A stretch of 64,000 nt of DNA from Nigrospora sphaerica (lineage: Eukaryota; Ascomycota; Sordariomycetes; Amphisphaeriales; Apiosporaceae). The DNA is taken from contig JAGVVL010000013.1 in NCBI GenBank assembly GCA_018287875.1, positions 2,666,001 through 2,730,000 of the forward strand. Reading direction: 5' to 3'. Under the pieces are notes generated by a model. The model saw only the letters and a list, made by a program, of their open reading frames with translations. It did no database searches and was not told the DNA's origin. Every line of letters begins with the position of its first letter. Within the stretch, counting starts at the first letter, position 1. Positions 53,858-64,000 of the stretch are shown here, one piece after another. The translations under genes and the position numbers were made by a program.

Positions 53858-55855
53858 GCGTAGTACGTGACGCATGCCGAAAGCGCATCTTTCTGATTCG
53901 GACACGCGAGTCCCTTTGTTTGTTCATATTCGGATACAGCCATGACCAAGGGTGTCGGAGTTTTTTCTATTGCTGCGTTCTGCACCCGCAGACGGGGGCG
54001 GCCATTTTGCCAACGGTTTTTTTTCTTTTGTTTTGGCTATTAATGGCCGTCACACTGGCATGGGAGGCGAACCGAAGGCGGTTGTACTCTCGAGAGCGTC
54101 GCGTGTGGCGCGACGCGGCTTCAGGCAGCACCGACAGTTGCAGCAGCGTCGGTCCCATGATGTTTCAGGCCCTCGGTCACATAGTAGAGACGCGAGGGCG
54201 CGACGGTCAGCGGCTCCGAATGCATTCCGAGGCGTTCGAGGGGAAGAGTGGTTATACATACGTTTACAATATTGTACTAAATCATGACTTTTCTTCACAT
54301 CCCGAACCCCAGACGTTGCTACGTGGAGGTGGTCCTGGCACGTGGTACAGCGGGACTGCGATGTGGGCAGCAGAGCAGGCATGCTTTTGATGGCCAATTC
54401 AAAGCATTGTCGATGTGGCGACGGCCTGGACGGCGGGGCGGTTCTTGGTTATAGGACGAGTGAAATCCGGGGAGTAACTATCGGTTGATCAGGTGTGGTG
54501 GGAGGGCGGATCTGGCGGATCCTCGGTAACGCGTACCTTCCAACATCCGTCCCTCCTCCACCTCGCCTGGACTACATGATATACCTACGTATTGTGGGGT
54601 TAACTGGTACTGGTTTTACCTCAAATCCGGCCGGCTATGGGTTGTAGTAGTAGCGATGTGAAGCCGCCATTGTCGCCTGCCGGCAGGAACCGCGTTCGAG
54701 ACGATACGGATCGCGATCTCGCCGTGGTGAAAGTTGATCGAGCGCCCCAAATCCGATCTCGAGCCGCCCCACGCGCAGGAGGTATTCTTCCGGGGGCGCA
54801 GACAGCACACTAGCCTGTTCGGCGGTTTGACGCTGGAGGCTGTGGGTGCATTTTCCCATCCGTAACGGCATTGGCATTGCTGCGGCATTGCCGAGGCCGG
54901 CTGTTGCTGTTAGATTTGTGCCAGTGCGTTTTCGGCCGGCGCGCGCCTCGCTTTTTCCTCTGGGAGGGGGGCGGGTCCGTTGAGGAACGTGAATGTGGGC
55001 GACGCCGTACATCGCTATTTGGCTAGACCCGACCCACCGACGTCTTCGTTGCGGTCGAGGCCAGCCTCGCCGGCCCAACGTGCAAGCCAAGCGGTTTGCC
55101 GGTCAGCTATTGGGAGAGGAGAGGGGCCGTGAGCGAGGGGGACGGTTTTCCCTCTCCGTTGGCTTGCAGTTGCAGTGGTTATCGGAACAGCTAATCCGGC
55201 CGTTGTGCCCCCCTTGAGACAAACAGAAGGGACAGGCGGGCGGGATCCGTTTCCTACAAAATGCCCAGAGAAGTACTCATGTACTGAACACAACTCATCC
55301 CGGTCCTCCTGTTCTTCTCTACCCAAGGCCCAAACCGTTGGTCCCCTTCGAGATTGGAAGCCTGTCCGCCCTACGCGCCCCTCAGCTGCCCTCGACTTGG
55401 GTATGTATTAACATAGTTGACCTACAACGTCCAGGGCGTAGCCGTACTGACCGCCGTACGGCCCGCGACACCCCCCAATACCCAGCAATTGCGGTACGGC
55501 TAGGCCCAGCTAGGGGTTCCCGCTGCCGATCACTGCCTTCGTCACGATTCGTATTGTCTGTAAGCTACCGCTCAACCTAACTTTCTTGGGGCGTCTTGTT
55601 GCTTCGAGTGCTTACTTTATACGCAGCTCCGGTCTGCAGCTACCGGGGATTAGGTATATTACCTAAGATAGCGGTGTCTATCTGTCTGTACCTGCCAGAA
55701 CTGCACCCCCGACGCTGCCGTCCCCGTACAACCATACCTCTCTACATGACCCGACAGCTATCGCGAGGCCTGTCGTGAGGTGGCACGACTCGATACGCAT
55801 CGGACCCCCGAGACCGACGCCCCCGGGGCCCTTGTTTTAGGACCCCCCGCCCGCC
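53858..55855. other. intergenic region FLC / CCZ1
   Basis: About 2 kb between two plus-strand genes: the FLC 3' UTR and the CCZ1 promoter. No coding or RNA signal is seen. Confidence 0.5.
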
Positions 55856-58530
55856 ATGGCGTCTGCTGCTTCGCCGCCGCCGGCGTCGGTCGTGCCCGCG
55901 CAGCTCGGCTTCCTGGCCATTTTCAACCCGAGCCTGAGCGCCGACGACGAGACCCTCGACGACCAGATCGTCTACTACGCCTCCGTCACCGCGCTCGCCG
56001 CCGGCCCGCGCCGCCGCCACCGCCCATCGCGCGGCAAGCCCACAGCGGGCCCCTCGCCCGAGGAGCGCAACGAGCGCCTACGCCAGATTGGCCTGGCCCA
56101 GGGCATGGTCGACTTCAGCCGGGGCTTTGCCAACGGCAAGCCCGTCGACACCATTGAGACGGAAAAGTCCCGCGTCGTGCTGAAGGAGCTGGAACCCGGC
56201 TGGTGGATTCTCGCCGTACGTCGGGCTCCCCCCTCCGCCTTGTTACGGCCACGGCCCGCCCCTCGCCGCGCAGCGGTCCGTTGCTAACCATTGTGCCGCG
56301 TCCGCAGTCCATCGATCTGACCAAGCTCCCGTTGCCGCCCCGCCTGGGCGCCGCCTCGAATTCCAACGGTGACGGCTCCGAAAACGTCGAGTACTCGTCG
56401 CGCGAGCTGAAAACGGGGCCGCTGTTGCTGCAGGACCTCCTGCGCGCCCACTCGGTGTTCCTGCTCCACCACGCCGCGTCGCTGAGCGCTCTGTTCGTGA
56501 GGACTCAGCGGAGCAAATTCACCGCCATTCTGGGCCGGTACTGGGACATCTTTCTGTCGACCTGGAACGTTATGCTTCACGGGAACCCAGCCTGTAACGT
56601 TTTTGGCGGTATCAAGGTGGCTGCTTCCGGAGAGCTCGGCGTGGGCGTCGGCGAGGAAGATCGCGGCAGCGGGGAGCGCGAGGTTCTCGAGGGCTTTGTC
56701 GGCAGGGTTGAGGGGCTTGTCGACTTGGTCGTCTCCAAGTTCGGAGAGCCGGCCCCGGGAACCACGGGGGGTCAACAGCAGGAGGCCGCGACGGGAGGCC
56801 CTTCGACGACGGCCTGGCTCGGCACAGGCGACGAGCCGGGAGCAGAAGACGGCGCCATCTTCCTGGGCGTCGGCGCCTTGTCCCGGCATTCGTTGCGAGA
56901 TATGTTTTACTGGATGGAAGACATGTACACTTGGGGCCCTGCCGCCTATGGTGTCGAGGAGAGCCCGACTTCGACGAGGATCAGGACGAAACGGAAGAGG
57001 CCACGCTTCAACACCATGGGCAACGGTACAAAATCAGAGCTGCCAGAGTCGACGAACGGCGCAGCTGCCCAACAGCCCGATGGCCGAGGCCCGACTCCAG
57101 CATCTCAGCCAATGACCCTGGCCGACTCGAACGAAGGCAGCGACCGAAGTGGCATGGACAGATTTGTCAGCTACCTCAAGATGGGCTATGGCACGCATTG
57201 GTCCTTGGGTAGTTCTTCTGAAAAGGCGCCCCAACCAGCGAAGGCGGATGGTGCTCCAACACAGGGGGAGCCGGCCCCCGCTCGCGAGAGCACCACAGAA
57301 CCGGCCGCCGAGCCGGAGGCCGCCCCCCAGCCGAATCTTACGGATGACACAGCAGGCCGCTTTCTCATCGGTCTACGGGGAGATGTGGATGATCCTGGTA
57401 GCGACTCGCTCGATTCCGAGGACTCCGGTGGCCAAATGCGCACGCTGCTTCGAACCCTGACGGTAGAGCTGGAGAGTGAAGCGCAGAACAAGCCCGAGGC
57501 AGAGACGACGCGTGATTTTGGCAGTGGCGCCCACGAGCTCCGACTGACGAGAAGTGGACGCCACAAGGACTCAGCGGACCCCAGCTCCGCCTTTGACAGC
57601 CAGGACCGCAACAAGACCAAAAGGATGCGCGTGGTGGTCTATGTGAGCAGACCATTCATCTACACGTTTCTGTTCGAGAATCGAACCCCTTCGTTGGCGT
57701 GGGAAAGCCTGTACCGGTCCCTTCACCACCAGCTTGCTCCGCTACGGAAGACCCTCTCCGTATCGACGCAATACCGGCCTGGCCGACCGGACGTCGGTCC
57801 TGTTTCCAGTCACATATTTGACCTCGTATGGGACCCCCGACATAAGACGGTGCAGTCGACGATCCCGAACATCCCGGACCCCACGGCCATATATGGTCAA
57901 GGACTGCTGGGCAGCCAGCCGCAGCAGCCTTTGTGGTCGCGCATCGAGGCCATCAACACGCACATGCAAATCCTCAACATGTACGCCGCCACTCGGACCA
58001 ACTGTGAAGATCTGGAGCGGACGTATAAAACGCGCCGCGGTTGGTGGGTCGTCTGGACTCGTCTCTTGGAGACGCGGGGATTGTTGCCGGTTAACGAGAA
58101 CGAGCCTGGATCTACGCCGGCGCTTCCATCCGAAGACAGCAAGGACTCCTCGAACTCGGAAGACACAAATCATTCGGCGTCAATAGACAGCAGCGGCACA
58201 AGCGATCAGGTGGTCCAGAGTCAAAACGCAGGCGACGAAACGAGCTCGAGCCAACACGTGACTGAAGACAGCAACGAAACCCCAATGCAGGAGACGCAAC
58301 AGCCGCAGCCGCAGCCGCCGAGCGATCGACGCAAACGGCGCAAGCCCAAAGCGGACAAGGAAATCTTCCTGATCCGGCGGGCCGGCGAGCACAGTTCAGC
58401 GCGAAGTGCCGGTGGCTCGCTAGCCGAGCATGGCGGCGGCGGCTGGCTTGATAGCTCGAGCCGTCTGGCGCAGGGCATCGGCGTGGACACCAGAAAGTAC
58501 ATCGAGGAGCTACTGAGTTTGGGCCGTTGA
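55856..58530 (+). CDS. CCZ1: vacuolar fusion protein Ccz1
   Basis: Ccz1 pairs with Mon1 to form the exchange factor that activates the Rab GTPase Ypt7 on late endosomes and autophagosomes. Two exons (55856-56215 and 56308-58530) sum to 2583 nt, or 860 residues. The 92-nt intron is GT-AG, phase 0. The N-terminal longin domain is clear: LGFLAIFNPSLS, DQIVYYAS, GMVDFSRGF, then PVDTIETEKSRVVLKELEPG running into GWWILA/SIDLTKLPLP across the junction. The second longin-like part includes LLLQDLLRAHSVFLLHHAAS and FVRTQRSKFTAILGRYWDIF. RFVSYLKMGYGTHWSLG (about residue 405) and the late KKMRVVVYVSR-like block are also family features; Ser/Glu/Pro-rich linkers separate them. An acidic frame overlapping at about 56950-57010 is a shadow, since the conserved text continues in the main frame. 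Confidence 0.94.
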
Positions 58531-61019
58531 GGCATGGAAGTGCGTACTCAACCACGATACAGGCGTTAGGGCTGATTGCTGTAGCATAGCGGAGCAAAGA
58601 GGAAAGACAGGCACGGACATGGCCGCATTGCGCTGACAAGGACGGCGACGCCTGACTGACACAGGAACAAGCCGGCCGCTACGATCCTGCAGCGCCAGAC
58701 AAAGAGGGAGGGAGAGAGAGGCCTCTGACCATGCGGCAAAGACACCTACTACCTACAGTACTTAAGTATTCGTAACTTTTAACCTAGGACCGCGGCTCTG
58801 GGGCCGTTACGCCTTGCCCTTGTAACCCCAGCTGCTGGAAATCTTTTTGTCCACACACGAACCTTCGAGGCCCGCTGACGTCCCGGCAGAAGAAGAGGTC
58901 AACGCTGGACTATCACGTACGGACAAGGCCTCGGGCTGGTTAGCCTATCTAAATCCGTTTCATCCTGTGAGTGACTTTCTCGCGGCGCAGTCCGAGGTGT
59001 CGGGCACGGGAACCGCGGTCCTGCTACGACGGGCCCGGGGTCCTTCTCATCCCGTTCTTCCTCTTGCTCCCAGGATCTCTCCTGTGACTGTGAGAGCGCT
59101 GTCGAGTCGTTGACCAGGGAAGACCGGGTGGTCTTTAAGATCGCTGCTGTTGCCCAACTCGGCTTTGCCGAAAAATCTGGTGAGTTGAGGAATTGGGCCG
59201 CTCCCCAACCAACATGCGTTGGATTTCTTGGGAAATCCCACGAGGCATTGCTCCAGCCCGTCCTGGGCCGGGAAATGTACTGGGCCACATTCAAAGCGAG
59301 GTTCTTGACAAGAGTCGCTTCGCCACAGTCTGAAATTCACGAAACGAGCGGCACTCGATAGCCTGCATTTCCTGGGGTCTCGCCGCGAGGACTGCGGGAC
59401 GAAAGTTACGACGGCACAGGCACACGGGGCAAGGGGGCCTTACTGAAGCTACCCGGAAAGGCGCCGGACTCCGACATACCGACACCCAGCGAATACCTAT
59501 GGAAATGGGAAGACGAGGGGGTGAATCCGGTCGACTGGCCTCGGCTACGAAGCAGGCAATGGGCTCGCCAGGCGCGATGGTGCCATTGGAGGCGCGGCTG
59601 GTGCCGCGTCCGCCAGTTTCCCAGGCATTCGGGTAACGCAACGGTTCCGATACGACGGGAAAATCAAAGAGCACCGCAACCGTCCACCTCGATTTAGGCA
59701 CCGTTGAGACGCTTGCCCAGGGTAAGAAAGGCGACCTCGGCACCGCTGTGGCCAACGGGCTTCGACGACTCCGGTCGGCACTGCCGAGAAAACCATGGAC
59801 GGGCCCAACCACGGGCGTGGAAGCGTGACCGTTTGTGGTGGCCCTGTCTGTTATCGGCGGGACGACTAGGCGGTAACTTGGCACACTCTGGGTAGAAATT
59901 TTTGACACGGAGCGACCCGGAGACTCATGGCTCGCTCGGCACCGTTGGCAGATGCTCAGCTGCATAACTCCAGGGCGACATCCGATCACGACGGCCCGAG
60001 TGGCTTTTGTCGACTCTTGTTCGTTGGAGCACTCGGTGTAAGTTACTCGCCAAGTTCTAACGGCCGCCCAAGGACCATGACGATACATTCGTGACAGCAC
60101 AATGAATCCTGGGCCGGGCTCCCTTGCGACACCCAAAGGGTCCTCGGGGGTAAGCCCGAGTGTACAGCGTCGACGGAGTAAATCCACTGAGTGGCTTGCC
60201 TCGGCATATCCTTCTTATCATTTAAGCTGTATGCAGGACGAGAGGTTCTTACTACGCAACGACACAAGATCCCCGGGCCACCGCTGTGGTGTTGCTGGGG
60301 CCCCCTCACTTACCTCGTCCTCCTCCTGCATCTTCTTCGTGACCCGCTCTTGGCAGGTTTACGCGATAGGGGGGAAGGTGAGAAAGGGGAGGGGGGTTTG
60401 CTTGGAGGTGGAGAGGGAGGAGTGTTTCTGGGGTTTGATGTGCGGGGAGCACACGGATGGACACGGCAAAAACGAAGACCCAACGCCCGTCCGGGGACAA
60501 GATGCCGGTTTACCGCTGGAGGGCCGTGTATTTCGCTCGCGGATGCGGCGTCTCGGGCCGAGGACCGGGGGGTTTCCGTCCCCGGGCCAAACATTCCGCA
60601 TAGAGACGGCAACGCGGCGCTTGTGGGTTACGATGCATGTACCTCGCTCGGTTTGCCGGGGTCGGTCGATATGCCGCACGGGAAAGCCAGGGGTTTGTAT
60701 ACCAGCCTTGCCGGGGACGAAATGGGGCAGCCGGGAGGGACAGGTGCGGTAATGATTGTATACATGGTACTGATATCATAATCATCGAGTTGCGTCCCCA
60801 GCCCAAACCGGAAGCAATCCGCGGGCTCCCAGACGAGCTGCAAATGCAGGGGGGAAAACTCCGGCACCACTATCCAAGGAACCACCCTGCACATATGCAG
60901 CCCCTAACCCATCTCGACGTTCCCTCCCGTCGTCGCCACGTGGCCGAGACGAACGGCGGAAGGGCGGAAAGAAGCCGGCACCTCTTGTCCCCGGGGCCCT
61001 CCCGGCGCGGGCCCCCTTC
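58531..61019. other. intergenic region CCZ1 / ICL with a possible gene relic
   Basis: About 2.5 kb between convergent genes. Apart from the two-exon candidate listed separately, I see nothing supportable. Frames around 59550-59830 encode Gly/Ala-rich text in two phases that could be decayed coding sequence. Confidence 0.4.
58832..59179 (+). pseudogene. unrecognised two-exon coding candidate or relic
   Basis: A 45-codon open stretch (58832-58966) is preceded by a possible acceptor (TAACCCCAG) and ends at a consensus donor, GTGAGT. A pyrimidine-rich acceptor (TTCCTCTTGCTCCCAG) at 59073 starts a second 106-nt stretch that ends at another GTGAGT donor at 59180. The phases match. The text reads as natural protein (DKASGWLAYLNPFHP/DLSCDCESAVESL, then TREDRVVFKIAAVAQLGFAE), but I know no such family, find no ATG exon upstream and no convincing exon after. 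It may be a small unknown gene with missed ends or a decaying one. Confidence 0.25.
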
Positions 61020-62886
61020 TCAGTGGAACTGGTCCTCGGTCACGCCCTTGCCCATGGCGCTGGTGCTCGAGATGCCGCCCGTCACCATCTTGAGCAGCTC
61101 GTCCGAGTAGTTGGCGCCGCTCCACTTTTGATGCTTGACGACGTCGACGCCGTTCTCCATCTCGGGCTCCTGCACGAGCTCGCCGTAGGCGCGCATGCCC
61201 ATGCGCGCGTAGTTGCGCGCGAACTGGTCGCTGATGAGCGCCGTCGTGTGCAAGCCCGCGAGCGTGATGAACTGCCAGCAGTAGCCCAGCGACGCCAGCC
61301 GCCGGATGTACGTCTCCTGCTCGTCCCGCGGCATCGCCGTCTTCCAGTTGAACGAGGGCGAGAGGTTGTAGGCCAGCCTGCGGGGGGGAGGAACCCGATT
61401 AGCCTCCTGGGTCCTCAACAGAACGGGTGGCAATCAAAAAGGGGGGGGAAGGGGGAGGGGACAGGGGGTTACGGGACGAAGGCAACCTACTTTTGCTCGG
61501 GCCACACGGCGTGAACACCGCCGGCAAACTCCTGCGCCTGCTTAAAGTCGGGCAGTTTGCTCTCCATCCAAATGGCATCGGCGTAGGGCGCGTAGGCGAT
61601 GGCCCGGTTGACGGCGCAGTCGCATCCGCCCTTGAGGCGGTAGTAGCCCTCGCGGGTTCGTGGCGCGTCCCAGTCGAAGTGAATGGCGGCCTTGGTGATG
61701 GCTTGGGCGATGCGGCGCGCCTCGGTGTTGCTCTTGCCCTTGGCCTGGGCCGTGTACTCCTTGATCAGTTCCTTCTTGTTCGGGTAGTTGCCTTCGTTGA
61801 TGGTCTTCACCACGGCTTCGTCGAAGCGCATGAGGCCGGCCTGCTTGAGCCAGGCGTCCTCAATCCTCTGCAGGTCCTCGCCGTTCTTGCCGGACTTCTC
61901 GGCCGCAACCATGAGGTCGTTCAGCGGCTGCAGCGTCGGGTTCGTGGAGCCCATGATGAAGGCATGGTCGCGGGGATCAATCGTCGTCGTGATGAGCGTG
62001 GCCGCCTCAGCGTCGGTCCGGGCCACAGCAATCAGGTCACTGCCCATGATGTCGGCCTGGGCACGGATGGCGACCAGGCGGTTGATGTGCTCGCTAATGG
62101 GCACCAGCACCTTGCCCGCCATGTGGCCACACTTTTTGGTGCCAGGGGCCTGGTCTTCTATGTGGATTCCCGCCGCCCCGGACTCGACAAAGAGCTTCGT
62201 CAGCTTCATGACGGCCGTCAGGCCACCGTGGCCGGTATCAGCGTCGGCAATGATGGGTCGGAGGTAGTCAATGTTGGCGAGGTTGCCCCGGGCGGATTTT
62301 GGGACGCTGAGCCTCTCGTTGCGTTGTTTCCGGTCGTGGAACAGCTGGGCCATGAACAGGTGCTTGACCTTGTTCGGTACCGTCGTCTGTTGCAAGTTAG
62401 CCGAGTCCTGGCGGGACAGGGGCGTAATGGGACCTGCTCACGTAGGGGTAATCGGCCAGATCGGGACCCGGCTCGTCCGAGGCCGAGGCTGTCGACGACG
62501 ACTGCCAGCCCGAGACATAGACCGTGTCGAGGTACTTGGCCATCTGCGTCACCATTGTGGGTTCGAGACAGCCGTAGGTGTAACTGGCATCGCGGTTCTG
62601 GGCGTCCTCTCTTAGCATGCGTGAGTCGGGGGGTTGTGACGTGGGAAGAATGCACCTTGAAGCGGCCCTCGAGGATGTTCCACAGCTTCTTGGACTGGGC
62701 ATTGCTCGGGTATTCCACCTTGAGATGTCCTCTTTTCGAGACAATCTGCTCGGCTGTGAAGGGTCTCTTGGTGTGCCGCCACCTCGAGTCGCTCCACCAC
62801 TGCCGGACCGCCTCGACCTCCTTGAGGAACAGCTCGTCTTCCACATTGGGGTCGACGGCATTGCTGATCATGTTGTTGGCGGCCAT
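61020..62886 (-). CDS. ICL1: isocitrate lyase
   Basis: First committed step of the glyoxylate cycle: cleaves isocitrate to succinate and glyoxylate, needed for growth on acetate, fatty acids or ethanol (acuD in Aspergillus). Four exons on the minus strand: 62886-62656, 62597-62442, 62386-61491 and 61377-61020, summing to 1641 nt or 546 residues, the normal fungal length. Introns are 58, 55 and 113 nt. Visible: the N-terminal [20 protein letters not shown] block; [29 protein letters not shown] (Asp177 and Asp179 region); the catalytic signature KKCGHMAGK with Cys215; [11 protein letters not shown]; and NLSPSFNW. It ends KGVTEDQFH with no SKL-type peroxisomal signal. No mitochondrial leader is present, which argues against the related methylisocitrate lyase. 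The start context is CACCATGG. Regulation by carbon source is expected from the family but not shown by the sequence. Confidence 0.97.
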
Positions 62887-64000
62887 GGTGGGCAGTCTCT
62901 GTACGGAACAACTACGTCCAGACGAACGGGCTGGGCGGGGGGGGAGAAATAGCAGGCAAGAGGCCGGGCCAGGGAGCACGATCACTTCGAGTAGGAGATC
63001 TCGCAGGGACAGGGGAGAGGTTGCACAAAGGTAAGGGAAAGCAGAAGAGAAACGGACTCGACCGTTGAATATGAGGAGATGGCCCGTCCCATGGCGGATG
63101 GGCCGGGTGGTGGCAGCCACAAACAGCCGAGCTTGCTCGGAAACGGTCGGTCGAGCGGCAATCGAACTTGCAGATGACAGAGGCACGCACGCGGGCTCTC
63201 GGCGTCTCACTGCACGCACGCGAGAGAGTTTCGCCTGGGGTGTACGCCCCTGCGCCAGGGCGTCAAGGAGCCATCAGTCAGTCGCGGCGGAGCTGGCTCG
63301 TGGCATCGCAGCCGTCGTCAGGATCTGGACCGATTCGGGCCAAAGGGCGTGTTAGTCGGACGAGAGGTTGCCGTCATTGGTCCAGATGCCGAGACCCCGG
63401 AGTTCGCTAGGGGTGCTGAATGCCACTTGCACGGCTTGTGTGTGTCGCGGCGATCGTCGCCCCGCATTCACAGAAACCCCGGTTGGCAATGGAGCCCCTT
63501 CCCTTTTCCACCCCCATCGCCCATTGGCCCAGCCGAGCTGCAACAGGCACCCACGGGCAACCGACCGAGACGGATCTGCCAGGCCTGGGCGTGACGAGCA
63601 ATGACGCAGCCGCGAACCATCTTGCCGCGTGACGAGCGTGACAGTCCCACGCTTCGGAGGAACCGAGGGCAGAGACAAGAGACGAACGACGCGGCGTAGC
63701 GTTCCTTCTTCATGCACCGGCTCGCCCCCCCGCCACGCCACGTACAGCATACAGCACAGCAGACATGTAGGTACGGACTGGCCCGTCCACCGGCTCTTTG
63801 CGGATGGAAGGGGAAAGGGGAGGGTCCTCCGGGGGGGCTCCATCAGTCGCAATGGCAAGCAGGGGATAGGGATGCACTCCACCCTTGACATGTGAAGACG
63901 TCCCGGCTGAATGCGGGTTGGCTTGCACCAACGGCGTTTGCCAGATGCAAGGAGCACGTTGATCCCGAGACATCTGAACCCAACCTTGTGTGTGTGTCAG
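62887..64000 (-). promoter_or_regulatory. promoter and leader of isocitrate lyase, to window end
   Basis: On the minus strand the 200 bases before the ATG are C/T-rich, as in a fungal leader. Short matches to the CreA core (GCGGGG at 62935-62940, CTGGGG at 63235-63240) occur, but in DNA this GC-rich such hexamers mean little. No other gene is recognisable before the window ends. Confidence 0.45.

Noticed and set aside
56931..57212. Acidic overlapping frame (DFDEDQDETEEA) suggesting a frameshift in CCZ1
   Set aside because: The main frame runs on into conserved CCZ1 text (RFVSYLKMGYGTHWSLG), so no shift is needed.
59291..60187. 298-codon minus-strand ORF between CCZ1 and ICL
   Set aside because: Composition is unlike the real proteins here, and there is no domain or hydrophobic pattern. 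It also overlaps the plus-strand text that looks more natural.
62935..63240. CreA-type hexamers upstream of isocitrate lyase
   Set aside because: The SYGGRG core is expected many times by chance per kilobase at this GC content; not evidence of regulation by itself.

Overview
The window is nuclear DNA of a filamentous ascomycete, most likely a Sordariomycete (Pezizomycotina). The evidence is short GT-AG introns (mostly 55-130 nt, several with CTAAC branch points), strong G/C preference at third codon positions, and a gene set typical of that group: VAC7, CCZ1, DUF3433, FLC/TRP-like, a dysferlin-domain protein and an Axl2-like protein. There are no operons, and I found no tRNA, rRNA, CRISPR array or intact transposon. 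Gene density is low: about 13 genes plus one pseudogene in 64 kb, with several 2-5 kb stretches that I read as non-coding. I cannot name the species.

Layout: 1-5382 is a long upstream region and pyrimidine-rich leader; 5383-8187 (+) VAC7; 9636-12404 (-) PRP6; 13511-15474 (+) DIM1 with 10 exons; 16172-17662 (-) dysferlin-domain Mug65-like protein; 19661-20357 (+) small membrane-anchored helical protein; 20927-23140 (-) mitochondrial PPR-like protein; 24308-26389 (-) PP2C phosphatase with 7 coding exons and a probable long leader intron; 29499-30640 (-) decayed GH5 exo-beta-glucanase; 30887-34051 (-) Axl2-like glycoprotein; 34907-35947 (+) EFM6-type methyltransferase; 38314-39218 (+) secreted double-psi beta-barrel protein whose frame is broken in a C6 run; 44411-46978 (+) DUF3433 membrane protein; 51531-53857 (+) FLC/TRP-like protein with an 11-codon terminal exon; 55856-58530 (+) CCZ1; 61020-62886 (-) isocitrate lyase. 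Exon boundaries were placed by hand. In each fully modelled gene the exon lengths sum to a multiple of three and restore family motifs across the joins.

The genes are mainly housekeeping: vacuole and endosome (VAC7, CCZ1), ribosome, translation and splicing (DIM1, EFM6, PRP6), membrane and cell surface (FLC, DUF3433, AXL2, beta-barrel protein), signalling (PP2C) and the glyoxylate cycle (ICL). They do not form a biosynthetic cluster or a defence system, and I see no convincing new system. The items most worth checking are gene-model traps (an in-frame stop-free intron in VAC7, the FLC mini-exon, a second stop-free intron in EFM6), the GH5 pseudogene, the proline-tract frameshift, and an unassigned two-exon coding candidate at 58832-59179.
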